This document shows positions 26,106-34,606 of a stretch of DNA of 64,000 nt, in pieces. The DNA lies in the NCBI RefSeq assembly GCF_003052515.2, contig NZ_QARE02000019.1, positions 53,246-117,245 on the forward strand. Reading direction: 5' to 3'. A program made the translations under genes and the position numbers. Within the stretch, counting starts at the first letter, position 1, and every line of letters begins with the position of its first letter. The notes under the pieces were generated by a model. It was not told where the DNA came from and did not search any database. It worked only from the letters and a program-made list of their open reading frames with translations. This DNA is from Pseudomonas sp. RIT409. Its GTDB lineage: Bacteria > Pseudomonadota > Gammaproteobacteria > Pseudomonadales > Pseudomonadaceae.

Positions 26106-26879
26106 ATGACTTCTACCGTGTTCATTACCGGTGCCACTTCCGGGTTTGGCGAAGCTTGTGCCCGTCGGTTCGCTGAAGCGGGTTGGTCGCTGGTGTTGAC
26201 CGGTCGCCGTGAAGAGCGTCTGCAGGCGCTGAGCGCCGAGTTGTCGAAGAAGACCAAGGTCCACACCCTGACGCTCGATGTGCGGGATCGGGCGGCCGTG
26301 GAGAAGGCTATTGAAGGACTGCCTGCCGAGTTCGGCAAGATCCGTGGCCTGATCAACAATGCGGGCCTGGCGCTGGGCATCGACCCCGCACCGAAGTGCG
26401 ATCTCGACGATTGGGAAACGATGATCGATACCAACGTCAAAGGGCTCGTCTACACCACTCGCCTGCTGCTTTCCCGATTGATTGCTTATGGCCGCGGCGC
26501 AAGCATCGTCAACCTGGGTTCGGTGGCCGGCAACTATCCGTATCCGGGCGGTAACGTGTATGGCGGCACCAAGGCTTTCGTCGGTCAGTTTTCGCTCAAC
26601 CTGCGCAACGATTTGATTGGCACGGGCGTGCGCGTCACCAACCTGGAGCCTGGGCTGTGCGAGAGTGAGTTCTCGTTGGTACGTTTCGGCGGTGACCAGG
26701 CCAAGTATGACGCCACCTATGCCGGCGCCGAGCCTATCCAGCCGCAGGACATCGCCGAGACGATCTTCTGGATCATGAACACACCGGCCCACGTCAACGT
26801 CAACAGCCTGGAATTGATGCCCGTGAGCCAGACCTGGGCAGGTTTTGCCATCGACCGTACCCGCGGTGATGCGAAGTAA
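26106..26879 (+). CDS. SDR family oxidoreductase (YdfG-like)
   Basis: A 257-residue classical short-chain dehydrogenase, NADP-preferring by its TGRREER segment after beta-2. It has the nucleotide motif TGATSGFG (residues 8-15), NNAG at 84-87, and the catalytic Ser139, Tyr152 and Lys156 (SVAGNYPYPGGNVYGGTK). The overall pattern matches YdfG-type 3-hydroxy acid dehydrogenases, which oxidise serine, threonine or 3-hydroxypropionate-like compounds. A CAGGAG site precedes ATG 26106. Monocistronic; the substrate is inferred from family only. Confidence 0.88.
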   Translation: MTSTVFITGATSGFGEACARRFAEAGWSLVLTGRREERLQALSAELSKKTKVHTLTLDVRDRAAVEKAIEGLPAEFGKIRGLINNAGLALGIDPAPKCDLDDWETMIDTNVKGLVYTTRLLLSRLIAYGRGASIVNLGSVAGNYPYPGGNVYGGTKAFVGQFSLNLRNDLIGTGVRVTNLEPGLCESEFSLVRFGGDQAKYDATYAGAEPIQPQDIAETIFWIMNTPAHVNVNSLELMPVSQTWAGFAIDRTRGDAK

Positions 26880-26893
26880 GCGCAAATAAAGTT

Positions 26894-26924
26894 GATCGCT
26901 CCCGCGCGGCGCGTGGGGGTGATC
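26894..26924. terminator. Hairpin between convergent SDR and AGE genes
   Basis: GATCGCTCCCGCGC and GCGTGGGGGTGATC form an imperfect inverted repeat 14 bp after the SDR stop, between two convergent genes. It probably serves as a bidirectional 3' end, although no T-run follows. Confidence 0.55.
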
Positions 26925-26952
26925 GAACGTGCTGCCTTTCAACCGGAGGGTG

Positions 26953-28089
26953 TCAGGCGCTGAAGTACTCATTCAGGCCGATATAACAGGTCGCCAAGTG
27001 ATAGGGCGTGGTCGAGGGCATGTCGCTGCGGCTGACCCGGCCCTGACTGTCCAGGCACTCGTTCCAGCCCCCGGCGTGCAGAAAACGCTGCTGCAAGGCC
27101 GCCAGTTGCCGCGCAAGCAGTGGCTCGCTGTGCGGGCGCAGTGTCAGCGCTCGCAGGTATTCGGCCTGGGCCCAAATGCGCTGGGTGCCGTCCTTCACTT
27201 GTCCATCCACCTCCAGCGACGCAACCACTGCGCCTGTAACCGGATCGACGCCTTGCGCCTCGGCATGGTCGAAGGCGGTGGTCAGCGAGCGGTGCAAGGC
27301 GGTGCCACGCAGTCGGTCTGACGACTCCAGCAAGTAAAACCATTCGAACTGATGCCCCGGCTCTGACCAGTTGTCCTCCGAGCCCAGCGGCCGTTCCAGC
27401 ATCACACCTTTGTCGGCATCGATGAAGCGACGCTGCATGCTGTCGGCAAGCGCATCGAGAGCGGCGAGGGTGGCGGTGTCCTCGCGCACCTCCAGCGTGG
27501 CCAGGAAGGCCTCGGCCAGGTGCATCAGCGGGTTTTGCAGAGGGCCGGCGCCCAGCAACGCCCAGTCTTCGTCCAGCACTGACTCATACAAGCCGTCGCC
27601 ATCGGCAAAGCGCTCGCCGACGACGTGCAGGGCGGCGTTCAACACGGATTCAACCAACGGCTCACGGACCTTGGCCCAGTAATGTGCGCACGCAAACACG
27701 ATGAAGGCGTGGGTATACAGATCCTTGCGGCGGTCCAGCGGCACACCGTCGGGACCGATGCTGTAGAACCAGCCACCGTGTTCCGAATCATGAAAGTGGT
27801 GCTGAAGCGAGCGGAACAGCGCGGCTGCACGCGTTCGCGCGTCGGGAAAGCGTGGGTCGTCGATCAGGCTGGAAAACAGGAAAAGCTGCCGCGCACAGGC
27901 CATGGCGCGATAGCGTTGAGGCGGTAGCGGTCGATGCTGTGCGTCCAGCGCCTCATACGGCAACGCCAGGTCCGGATTCCAGCCAGGGCCTTGCCAGAGC
28001 GGCACGATCACTCCCGTAAAATGCTGCTGCACGCGAGCGAACATCGCAGACAATTCGGACTTGGCAGGAAGAGAAGAGGCGTCAGGCAT
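26953..28089 (-). CDS. AGE family epimerase/isomerase
   Basis: A 378-residue (alpha/alpha)6-barrel protein of the N-acylglucosamine 2-epimerase superfamily, which includes mannose isomerases, cellobiose 2-epimerases and sulfoquinovose isomerase. Recognisable segments are RAMACARQLFLFS, HDSEHGGWFYSIGPDG, DLYTHAFIVFACAHY, NPLMHLAEAFLA and PGHQFEWFYLLE, containing the conserved His residues of the active site. ATG 28089 is chosen because an upstream extension has no family similarity. Substrate not determinable; mannose-fructose interconversion is common for such Pseudomonas proteins. Confidence 0.85.
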   Translation of the reverse strand: MPDASSLPAKSELSAMFARVQQHFTGVIVPLWQGPGWNPDLALPYEALDAQHRPLPPQRYRAMACARQLFLFSSLIDDPRFPDARTRAAALFRSLQHHFHDSEHGGWFYSIGPDGVPLDRRKDLYTHAFIVFACAHYWAKVREPLVESVLNAALHVVGERFADGDGLYESVLDEDWALLGAGPLQNPLMHLAEAFLATLEVREDTATLAALDALADSMQRRFIDADKGVMLERPLGSEDNWSEPGHQFEWFYLLESSDRLRGTALHRSLTTAFDHAEAQGVDPVTGAVVASLEVDGQVKDGTQRIWAQAEYLRALTLRPHSEPLLARQLAALQQRFLHAGGWNECLDSQGRVSRSDMPSTTPYHLATCYIGLNEYFSA

Positions 28090-28176
28090 TGGATGGCGTC
28101 GCAGCAGAGGACAAATGGCGCGACATGGTAGCAGGAGGCGGGGATGAGGGGCGATCAAATGGTCGCCGCAATACGC

Positions 28177-28328
28177 TGTAGGAGTGTGGCTTGGCCCGCG
28201 ATCTGGCGCGCAGCGGCAGTAAAATCAGCCAACGCGGAGTGTCGGGTCAGGACACAGTGGCCGAATTCACGACTGCCTCGGTCGGGTGCGACCCCGGGCC
28301 GATCACGGGCGAGTCACGCTCCTACAGG
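28177..28328. repeat. Divergent REP pair
   Basis: GTAGGAGTGTGGCTTGGCCCGCGA at the left end is mirrored by CGGGCGAGTCACGCTCCTAC at the right end, about 150 bp apart. It is a diverged member of the GTAGGAGCGCGCTTGCCCGCGA REP family, sitting between the AGE gene and ureJ. Confidence 0.6.
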
Positions 28329-28349
28329 GAGGGGCGATGCGCCTTCAAA

Positions 28350-28922
28350 TCAACCTGCGAACAACCAGATGCCGGTAGCGGCCGACAGCGCACCGGCGAT
28401 ACGCACCAGAGGTGCCGCAGCGGCAGGCAGGAAGCGGACGACAGCGTAACCCGCTGCGTGCAGCGCGGCGGTGGCGCCGACGAAGCCCACTGCATAACCC
28501 CAAGGGCTGGACATTTCGGGCAATTCCAAGCCATGCGCCACGCCGTGGAACAAAGCGAACACCGCGGTCGCCGCGACCGCCATGAACAGCGGTGGACGAA
28601 CAGCCAGCGCCACCGCCAGGCCCAGGGCGAACACCGAGGCCGCGATGCCGCTTTCGAGGCCGGGGACGTCGAGCCCTTCGAAGCCCAGCAGGCCGCCCAT
28701 CAGCATGGTGCCGACGAAGGTGCAAGGCAAAGCCCAGCGCGCGGCGCCCTTCTGCTGTGCAGCCCACAGGCCCACGGCGACCATTGCCAGCAAGTGGTCG
28801 AGGCCGCCCAAGGGGTGGCTGATCCCCGCGACCAGACCGCTTTCATCGTGGCCGGGGTGAGCGAACGCCAGCGCCGGTGCCAGTAGCAGCGCGAGTGCGC
28901 CGAAGAGTTTTTTGCAATTCAT
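28350..28922 (-). CDS. ureJ: HupE/UreJ family nickel permease-like protein
   Basis: A 190-residue membrane protein of the HupE/UreJ family, thought to move nickel for urease. It has a cleavable signal peptide ending ALAFA, then the conserved metal motif HPGHDESGLVAGISHPLGGLDHLLAM and a second His motif FALFHGVAHGLELP, spread over about six membrane segments. It lies 27 bp after ureG and closes the ureEFG-J operon, fitting nickel supply to the UreE metallochaperone. Confidence 0.9.
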   Translation of the reverse strand: MNCKKLFGALALLLAPALAFAHPGHDESGLVAGISHPLGGLDHLLAMVAVGLWAAQQKGAARWALPCTFVGTMLMGGLLGFEGLDVPGLESGIAASVFALGLAVALAVRPPLFMAVAATAVFALFHGVAHGLELPEMSSPWGYAVGFVGATAALHAAGYAVVRFLPAAAAPLVRIAGALSAATGIWLFAG

Positions 28923-28949
28923 GAACAGAAGTCCTTGGAGTGATTGAAA

Positions 28950-29564
28950 TCAGGCGGCAGTCAGCAGGCCCTGGCGCTCGATGAAGGCGATGATGTCTTC
29001 CAGGCCATGGCCGGTTTTCTGATTGCTGAACACGAACGGCTTCTCGCCGCGCATTTTCTTGGTGTCGCGGTCCATCATTTCCAGCGACGCGCCCACCAGT
29101 GGCGCCAAGTCGATCTTGTTGATCACCAGCAGGTCGGACTTGCAGATGCCGGGGCCGCCTTTGCGAGGCAGTTTGTCGCCCGCCGACACGTCGATCACAT
29201 AGATGGTCAGGTCCGACAATTCGGGGCTGAACGTGGCGGAGAGGTTGTCGCCGCCCGACTCTACGATGATCAGGTCCAGCCCTTCGAAGCGTCGGTTCAA
29301 TTGATCAACCGCTTCAAGGTTGATCGACGCGTCTTCACGAATCGCCGTGTGCGGACAGCCACCGGTCTCGACACCGATGATGCGCTCCGGCGCGAGGGCT
29401 TCGTTGCGCACCAGAAAGTCCGCATCTTCACGGGTGTAAATGTCGTTGGTGACCACCGCGAGGTTGTAGCGCTCGCGTAGCGCGAGACAGAGGGCAAGGG
29501 TCAGCGCGGTTTTGCCTGACCCGACCGGGCCGCCGATGCCGACGCGCAGAGGTTGGCTGTTCAT
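28950..29564 (-). CDS. ureG: Urease accessory GTPase UreG
   Basis: SIMIBI-class GTPase that drives nickel insertion into apo-urease together with UreD and UreF. The 204-residue protein has P-loop GPVGSGKT, the nickel/dimer motif GGCPHTAIREDAS, ESGGDNLSATFSPELSD, and the NKID specificity motif (LVINKIDLAP). ATG 29564 is chosen because conserved sequence starts there. It is 52 bp after ureF. Confidence 0.98.
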   Translation of the reverse strand: MNSQPLRVGIGGPVGSGKTALTLALCLALRERYNLAVVTNDIYTREDADFLVRNEALAPERIIGVETGGCPHTAIREDASINLEAVDQLNRRFEGLDLIIVESGGDNLSATFSPELSDLTIYVIDVSAGDKLPRKGGPGICKSDLLVINKIDLAPLVGASLEMMDRDTKKMRGEKPFVFSNQKTGHGLEDIIAFIERQGLLTAA

Positions 29565-29616
29565 ATGGTGTTCTCCGTTGATCTTCTTGTGCGATTCAAG
29601 GTGAGGCCTTAAGCGG

Positions 29617-30291
29617 TCAGGATCGGAACAAGCGGCTGTATTGACGCTCGTGGGCCATGCTCGCCAGCACCAGGCCAAACGGCGCACTGCCGAGGTGTCC
29701 CTGGTCAATTTCACACGCCCGCTGCTGAGCCTTCTGCAGCAAAGGCGTCAGCTCCGTGGTCAGTCGCTGAGCGGCCTGCTGGCCCAGCGGCAAGGTTTTC
29801 ATCAGCACCGCCAGTTGATTTTCCAGCCAGCTCCACAGCCAGGCGGCGAGGGCGTCCTGCGGTTCGATGGCCCATGCACGGGCGGCCAGCGCCCAGCCCA
29901 GCGCCACGTGCGGCTCGTCGATTTGTTGCAGAAAGTCGCTGGCCGCTGGGTCCAGTTCCGGCAAGCCGCTGAGCAATTGCTGCAACGAATAGCCCATTTG
30001 TCGGCTTTCCAGTTGCAGCTCGCGGGTTTCCCGGCTGGCGCGATGCTCTTCGCTCAGTCGGCGCAGCGTTGCCCAATCCCCGTCGGTCGCGGCGACGCAA
30101 TGGGCCAGCAGCAAGGGCGCTTCAAAGCGACAGAGGTTGAGCAGCAACTGGTCGCCGATCCAGCGCCCGGCAGTGGCTGGGTCGGTGACGATGCCGTTTT
30201 CGACTGCCATTTCCAGGCCTTGCGAGTAGCTGTAGCCGCCGATCGGCAGTTGCGGGCTCGCCAGACGTAACAGCGCCCATGCCTTATTCAT
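29617..30291 (-). CDS. ureF: Urease accessory protein UreF
   Basis: All-helical activator that binds UreD and UreG in the urease maturation complex. The 224-residue protein shows the family signature LLRLASPQLPIGGYSYSQGLE at the N-terminus and a C-terminal SAPFGLVLASMAHERQYSRLFRS. It starts 10 bp after the ureE stop, in the order ureE-ureF-ureG-ureJ. The frame is open further upstream into ureE but ATG 30291 is the conserved start. Confidence 0.97.
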   Translation of the reverse strand: MNKAWALLRLASPQLPIGGYSYSQGLEMAVENGIVTDPATAGRWIGDQLLLNLCRFEAPLLLAHCVAATDGDWATLRRLSEEHRASRETRELQLESRQMGYSLQQLLSGLPELDPAASDFLQQIDEPHVALGWALAARAWAIEPQDALAAWLWSWLENQLAVLMKTLPLGQQAAQRLTTELTPLLQKAQQRACEIDQGHLGSAPFGLVLASMAHERQYSRLFRS

Positions 30292-30301
30292 CGGCGCGCG
30301 C

Positions 30302-30802
30302 TCATTTGCGAACGCCGAACTGGTGGATGCGGGGCGCGTAGTTGAAGTCTTCTTCTCCAGCTCGCGAATGGTGATGGCCGCCGCCATAGGCGCCGTGCTC
30401 CGGTTGGAAAGGCGCTTCGATGGACGTGGTCGTGGCGCCGAGTTGATCCAGCATCGCCTTGAGCACGTAGTCATCGAGCAGGCGCAGCCAACCGTCGCCC
30501 ACTTGCAGCGCGACGTGACGGTTGCCCAAGTGATAGGCGGCCCGCGTGAGCTCGAATGCGCTCTCGCACGTCACGTGCATCAGCGCTTCCGGGCGTGCAC
30601 AAACGCGTACGACGCGTCCGTCCTGCGCCTTGAGAAAGTCCCCGTCACGCAATGGGGGTTGCCCGCGTTCCAGAAACAGCCCGACATCCTCGCCCTCGGC
30701 ACTGAAACAGCGCAGGCGACTTTTGCTTCGGGCCTCGAAATTCAAATGCAGCTCAGCGGCCCATTCGGACTGGGGGTCGATTCGTTGGTGAATCACCAGC
30801 AT
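30302..30802 (-). CDS. ureE: Urease nickel metallochaperone UreE
   Basis: Nickel-binding chaperone delivering Ni2+ to the urease maturation complex. The 166-residue protein has the N-terminal peptide-binding domain (RGQPPLRDGDFL) and the metal-binding domain (AYHLGNRHVALQ, with the conserved bridging His), plus a His-containing C-terminal tail (PEHGAYGGGHHHSRAGEED). First gene of the accessory operon; a candidate sigma-54 promoter and NtrC site lie 40-165 bp upstream. Confidence 0.97.
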   Translation of the reverse strand: MLVIHQRIDPQSEWAAELHLNFEARSKSRLRCFSAEGEDVGLFLERGQPPLRDGDFLKAQDGRVVRVCARPEALMHVTCESAFELTRAAYHLGNRHVALQVGDGWLRLLDDYVLKAMLDQLGATTTSIEAPFQPEHGAYGGGHHHSRAGEEDFNYAPRIHQFGVRK

Positions 30803-30839
30803 CGGATTACTTCCAGCAATGTGCGATGACAGGGCCAGA

Positions 30840-30855
30840 GCAAGGGGCTTGCCAA
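30840..30855 (-). promoter_or_regulatory. Candidate sigma-54 promoter of ureEFG-J
   Basis: Read on the minus strand, TTGGCAAGCCCCTTGC matches TGGCACG-N4-TTGC with one mismatch and exact GG/GC spacing. The predicted start near 30828 gives a ~26-nt leader to ureE. Confidence 0.7.
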
Positions 30856-30949
30856 CTGACAGAGTGGTCAGAAATTGGCGGGTGGTGGGAGGGCGATGGT
30901 TGAAGGTGGGGCATTGTCATGATGCTTGTTGGTGCGCATGGGCAGGGCG

Positions 30950-30966
30950 TGCATTAATTTGGTGCA
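30950..30966. promoter_or_regulatory. Candidate NtrC binding site upstream of ureE
   Basis: TGCATTAATTTGGTGCA is a 17-bp near-dyad differing by one base from the NtrC consensus TGCACYA-N3-TGGTGCA. It lies about 100 bp upstream of the -24 element, a normal enhancer distance. Confidence 0.65.
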
Positions 30967-31004
30967 ATTACGCCCTTGTTCCATCAAGCGCGCGCAGTGT
31001 CCCC

Positions 31005-31637
31005 TCACTCAGTGCTGCCCAGCCCCTGCCAGCGTTTGGCGCCAACGAAGATGAAACGCAATTGTTGAGTGATCTTGGCGCGGGGCGTCAAATGCTCCGC
31101 CAAGGTCGACGGCGGAGGATCGATCAGTTCCGGCAGCATGGCAAAAACGCTTTTCACCACCAGGTCGGCCATCACCGAAAGGTCATCGGTGTTCAGGTGC
31201 TGGAATTTGGGCATCGAGGCCAGGTCAGTCGCCAAGTCCGCGATGATAGCTTCGCGCAGCGCCCCCAGTGCCTGGCGGACCTTCAGCGAGCCCCCGTATT
31301 GCTCGCGGGCCAGGAACAGAAACTGTGAGCGGTTGGCCGCGACCACTTCCAGAAAGATGCGCACGGACGCGTCGATGATGCCGCCGTTGATGTTGTGGTT
31401 ATGTCGCACCCGGCGGATGGTTTCACGGAAGGTCTGGCCCACTTCGCTGACCAAGGCCAGCCCGAGGTGATCCATATCGTCAAAGTGGCGATAAAAACCT
31501 GTCGGCACGATACCCGCTGTCTTCGCCACCTCGCGCAGGCTCAAGCTGCCAAAGCCACGCCCGCTCTCCATCAACCCCTTGGCGGCATCGAGCAAGGCGT
31601 GGCGGGTCTGCTGTTTCTGTTCGGCGCGCGGCAGCAT
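31005..31637 (-). CDS. desT: TetR-family regulator, DesT/FabR type
   Basis: A 210-residue TetR-type repressor with an N-terminal helix-turn-helix (SLSLREVAKTAGIVPTGFYRHFDDMD) and a helical ligand domain rich in family-specific segments (IDASVRIFLEVVAANRSQFLFLAREQYGG, VADLVVKSVFAMLPELIDPP). These match DesT/FabR, which sense acyl-CoA unsaturation and control fatty-acid desaturation. In P. aeruginosa desT also neighbours ureE (from memory). The desaturase genes desCB normally next to it are absent here. ATG 31637 is preferred to one 36 bp upstream. Confidence 0.82.
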   Translation of the reverse strand: MLPRAEQKQQTRHALLDAAKGLMESGRGFGSLSLREVAKTAGIVPTGFYRHFDDMDHLGLALVSEVGQTFRETIRRVRHNHNINGGIIDASVRIFLEVVAANRSQFLFLAREQYGGSLKVRQALGALREAIIADLATDLASMPKFQHLNTDDLSVMADLVVKSVFAMLPELIDPPPSTLAEHLTPRAKITQQLRFIFVGAKRWQGLGSTE

Positions 31638-31819
31638 GGGACTCGAACTGTTTGAAGCGAATTTGGGCCGCACTCTAACAAATGCCCTCGCGCGGCGTCG
31701 AACCCAGTTTCCCGAACCCGCCCGCAGGCCTCAAGAAGTCGTCACATCGCGCCGGCGGCGGTTTCTCCGGCCAGTGGCAAGGTTTCATCGGGAAGAGTGC
31801 GTCTTGGCGACCGGGCATG

Positions 31820-31844
31820 AAAAAGCCCGGCAGGGTGCCGGGCT
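31820..31844 (-). terminator. Terminator of the small secreted-protein gene
   Basis: On the minus strand, AGCCCGGC / GCCGGGCT pair around a short loop and are followed by T5, starting 18 bp after the stop of the 73-aa gene. Confidence 0.85.
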
Positions 31845-31861
31845 CATGGGGTTCGCTTGAT

Positions 31862-32083
31862 TCAGGAGACGCGTTGATACTGCTGAACCAGGCGGTCAGG
31901 ACCGTTATCGGCCACACGCTGATATTGATTGATCAATCGACCGGGACCGTCCTGCGCCACAGTTGGCAGGCCAACGTGCTGGGTCGCTTTCGCTTCGCCA
32001 AGCACGGGCTGTTCGCTGGCAGGCATCGCGAAGGCAGTCGTGGCGAGGAGGGAAAGGGTCAGTGCGATCAGTTGGCGTTTCAT
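31862..32083 (-). CDS. Small secreted protein with tandem QYQRV motif
   Basis: A 73-residue precursor of unknown function. It has a clear signal peptide (MKRQLIALTLSLLATTAFA, cleavage after AFA) and a ~54-residue mature part without Cys. The C-terminus is a tandem repeat: DGPGRLINQYQRVA and NGPDRLVQQYQRVS. ATG 32083 is chosen because the upstream 12 residues would precede the signal peptide. It is a single-gene unit with its own terminator. Similar small proteins occur in Pseudomonas without assigned roles. Confidence 0.8.
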   Translation of the reverse strand: MKRQLIALTLSLLATTAFAMPASEQPVLGEAKATQHVGLPTVAQDGPGRLINQYQRVADNGPDRLVQQYQRVS

Positions 32084-32398
32084 GAATGGGTGCTCCTCGA
32101 AAGGGCGGGCAGTGAACATGGAGGCAATTTTACTGGGGCTGCCTGTATAAAGAAGTTCAAAGGGCTGATGGTGACCATCGATGGAATTGATTCAGCCCTC
32201 AAGCCTTGTAAATCGAGGGCTGTAGCGTTTTTCCAGGCACAGGCTCGCTGCCGCCTGCGCGCTCGCTCAGCGTTGGCAGCGGTATGAAACCGCTGGTTTT
32301 TGAGGATTCGATCAAACCCGCTGCGCTTTTGTCAGTCGAACGGCTACGACGTATGCAACGCGTCCAGGATGGGCGTTCGGATTTGGGGAGATAACGCA
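32084..32398. other. Intergenic region with a hairpin, before the AsmA-like gene
   Basis: The 315-bp divergent gap has no gene. It contains the inverted repeat CAGCCCTC (32193-32200) / GAGGGCTG (32215-32222) followed by a short T-run on the + strand, possibly an attenuator or the end of a short leader RNA. Confidence 0.45.
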
Positions 32399-34465
32399 AT
32401 GACGCGAGGACGGAAGATTCTTGCCTGGACGGTGGGCATCGTACTGCTGTTGCTGGCCATATTGATCGTTGTGATCGCTACCTTCGACTGGAACCGGCTC
32501 AAGCCGACCATCAACGAAAAAGTTTCCGCCGAATTGCACCGACCGTTCGCCATTAACGGCAACCTGGCGGTGCATTGGCAGCGTGAGCCGGACGAAGGGG
32601 GGTGGCGTGCCTGGGTGCCATGGCCGCACATGTCGGCCGAAGACATCGCGTTGGGTAATCCCGAATGGTCGAAGACACCTCAAATGGTCACCCTCAAACG
32701 GGTTGAGATGCGCCTGTCGCCCCTTCCGTTGCTGGCTCAGCGCGTGGTGATTCCCCGCATCGACCTCAAGGAGCCAAACGCAAAAATAGAGCGTCTGGCC
32801 GATGGTCGCGCCAACTGGGTGTTCGACTTGCCCAAGAGCGACCCGAATGCAGCCCCGTCCAACTGGGTCGTGGACATAGGCACCATCGGGTTCGACAAAG
32901 GTTTCGTGAGCTACAACGATCAAATGATCAACACTGCAGTGGACGTCGTGATCGATCCGCTGGGCAAGCCAATACCGTTCAGCGATATCGTTGGCAGCGG
33001 CGAGGCCAAGAAGGTGCAGGATAAAGGTGCATCTGCCCAGGACTACGCATTCGGCTTCACTGCCAAGGGGCAGTACCACGGGCAAAAACTTAACGGCAGC
33101 GGCAAGGTGGGTGGTCTGCTGGCGCTCAAAGACGCCGCGCTGCCGTTCCCTGTACAGGCTGACGTCAGTGCCGGAAACACGCGTGTGGCTGTCGCCGGGA
33201 CAGTGACCGACCCGCAAAACCTGGGCGAGTTGGACTTGCGCCTCAAGTTGTCTGGGGACAGCCTTGGCAACCTCTACCCGCTGACCGGCGTGACGCTGCC
33301 TGACTCGCCGCCTTATTCCACAGACGGCCGCCTGATCGCCAAGCTGCACGACCCCGCCGGCGCCTCATTCCAGTACAAAGGCTTCAACGGCAAAATCGGC
33401 AACAGCGATATCCATGGCGACCTCGGTTTCGTCGCCAGCCAGCCCCGCCCCAAGCTGACCGGGGCGCTGGTGTCCAACCAACTGTTGATGGCTGACCTCA
33501 AACCATTGATCGGTGCCGACTCCAACGCAGAGCAGAAAAACCGTGGCGGCGAAAGCAAGCAGCCTGCCGACAAGGTGCTTCCGGTCGAAGAGTTCAAGAC
33601 CGACCGCTGGAGCGCGATGGACGCGGATGTCGAATTTACCGGCAAGCGCATTGTTCAGAGTGCGGACCTACCCTTCACAGACCTGTACACCCACGTTGTG
33701 CTCAATGACGGGCAATTGAGTCTGCAACCCCTGCGTTTTGGCGTGGCGGGTGGCAAGTTGGACGCGGACATCAAACTCAATGGCCATTCCCGGCCGCTCG
33801 ATGGGCGGGCCCGGCTCACTGCCCGAGGCTTCAAGCTCAAGCAATTGTTCCCGACCTTCGAGCCGATGAAAACCAGCTTTGGCGAGCTCAACGGCGATGC
33901 CGATATCAGCGGCAAAGGCAACTCCGTCGCAGCGCTGCTGGGCACGGCCAACGGTGAGATGAAGTTGCTGATCAATGATGGGGCGATCAGCCGTGACCTG
34001 ATGGAGATCGCAGGGCTGAATGTGGGCAACTACGTCGTTGGGAGGCTGTTTGGCGACAAGAACGTCAAGATCAACTGCGCAGCGTCCAATTTCGGCTTCA
34101 AGGATGGGCTGGCGACAAGCAAATTGTCGGTCTTCGATACCGAGAACGCGTTCATCTACATCGACGGCACCGCGAACATGAAGACCGAGCAGTTGGATCT
34201 CAAGATCACCCCTGAGTCCAAAGGTTTCCGCGTGTTCTCGCTGCGGTCGCCACTCTACGTGCGTGGGCCGTTCGTCAAGCCCAGCGCAGGCGTGCAGTCT
34301 GGGCCCTTGCTGTTGCGCGGCGCGGGGATGGTGCTGTTGGGCGCGGCGGCGGGACCGGCGGCGGGCTTACTGGCACTGGTGGCCCCAAGTGGTGGCGAAC
34401 CTAACCAGTGTGCGCCTCTGCTGGAGCAGATGCGTTCAGGCAAGGCGCCTAAAACGGTGCAATAA
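32399..34465 (+). CDS. AsmA family protein
   Basis: A 688-residue envelope protein of the AsmA family (AsmA/TamB/YhdP-like bridge proteins linked to phospholipid and outer-membrane homeostasis). It has one N-terminal membrane anchor (ILAWTVGIVLLLLAILIVVI) and a long periplasmic beta-rich region, ending in the AsmA C-terminal domain (GELNGDADISGKGNSVAALL, NDGAISRDLMEIAGLNVG). It finishes with a Gly/Ala-rich hydrophobic tail. GGGGAG lies 8 bp before ATG 32399. The molecular role in Pseudomonas is not defined. Confidence 0.88.
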   Translation: MTRGRKILAWTVGIVLLLLAILIVVIATFDWNRLKPTINEKVSAELHRPFAINGNLAVHWQREPDEGGWRAWVPWPHMSAEDIALGNPEWSKTPQMVTLKRVEMRLSPLPLLAQRVVIPRIDLKEPNAKIERLADGRANWVFDLPKSDPNAAPSNWVVDIGTIGFDKGFVSYNDQMINTAVDVVIDPLGKPIPFSDIVGSGEAKKVQDKGASAQDYAFGFTAKGQYHGQKLNGSGKVGGLLALKDAALPFPVQADVSAGNTRVAVAGTVTDPQNLGELDLRLKLSGDSLGNLYPLTGVTLPDSPPYSTDGRLIAKLHDPAGASFQYKGFNGKIGNSDIHGDLGFVASQPRPKLTGALVSNQLLMADLKPLIGADSNAEQKNRGGESKQPADKVLPVEEFKTDRWSAMDADVEFTGKRIVQSADLPFTDLYTHVVLNDGQLSLQPLRFGVAGGKLDADIKLNGHSRPLDGRARLTARGFKLKQLFPTFEPMKTSFGELNGDADISGKGNSVAALLGTANGEMKLLINDGAISRDLMEIAGLNVGNYVVGRLFGDKNVKINCAASNFGFKDGLATSKLSVFDTENAFIYIDGTANMKTEQLDLKITPESKGFRVFSLRSPLYVRGPFVKPSAGVQSGPLLLRGAGMVLLGAAAGPAAGLLALVAPSGGEPNQCAPLLEQMRSGKAPKTVQ

Positions 34466-34560
34466 AACCAGCCGGTTCTGTTGCAGGACCGGCGTCTCAG
34501 CGGGAGCGCGTACCGTTGCGCGACCGTTGGGGGGAGACGCATCACTGGCGCCGCACCCAC

Positions 34561-34591
34561 AAAAAAGCCAAGGCTCGAGCCTTGGCTTTTT
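34561..34591. terminator. Bidirectional terminator
   Basis: AAAAAAGCCAAGGCT / AGCCTTGGCTTTTT form a perfect stem with A- and T-tracts, between the convergent AsmA-like and bacterioferritin-like genes. It can terminate both. Confidence 0.9.
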
Positions 34592-34606
34592 GCATTCCGT
34601 CAAACC

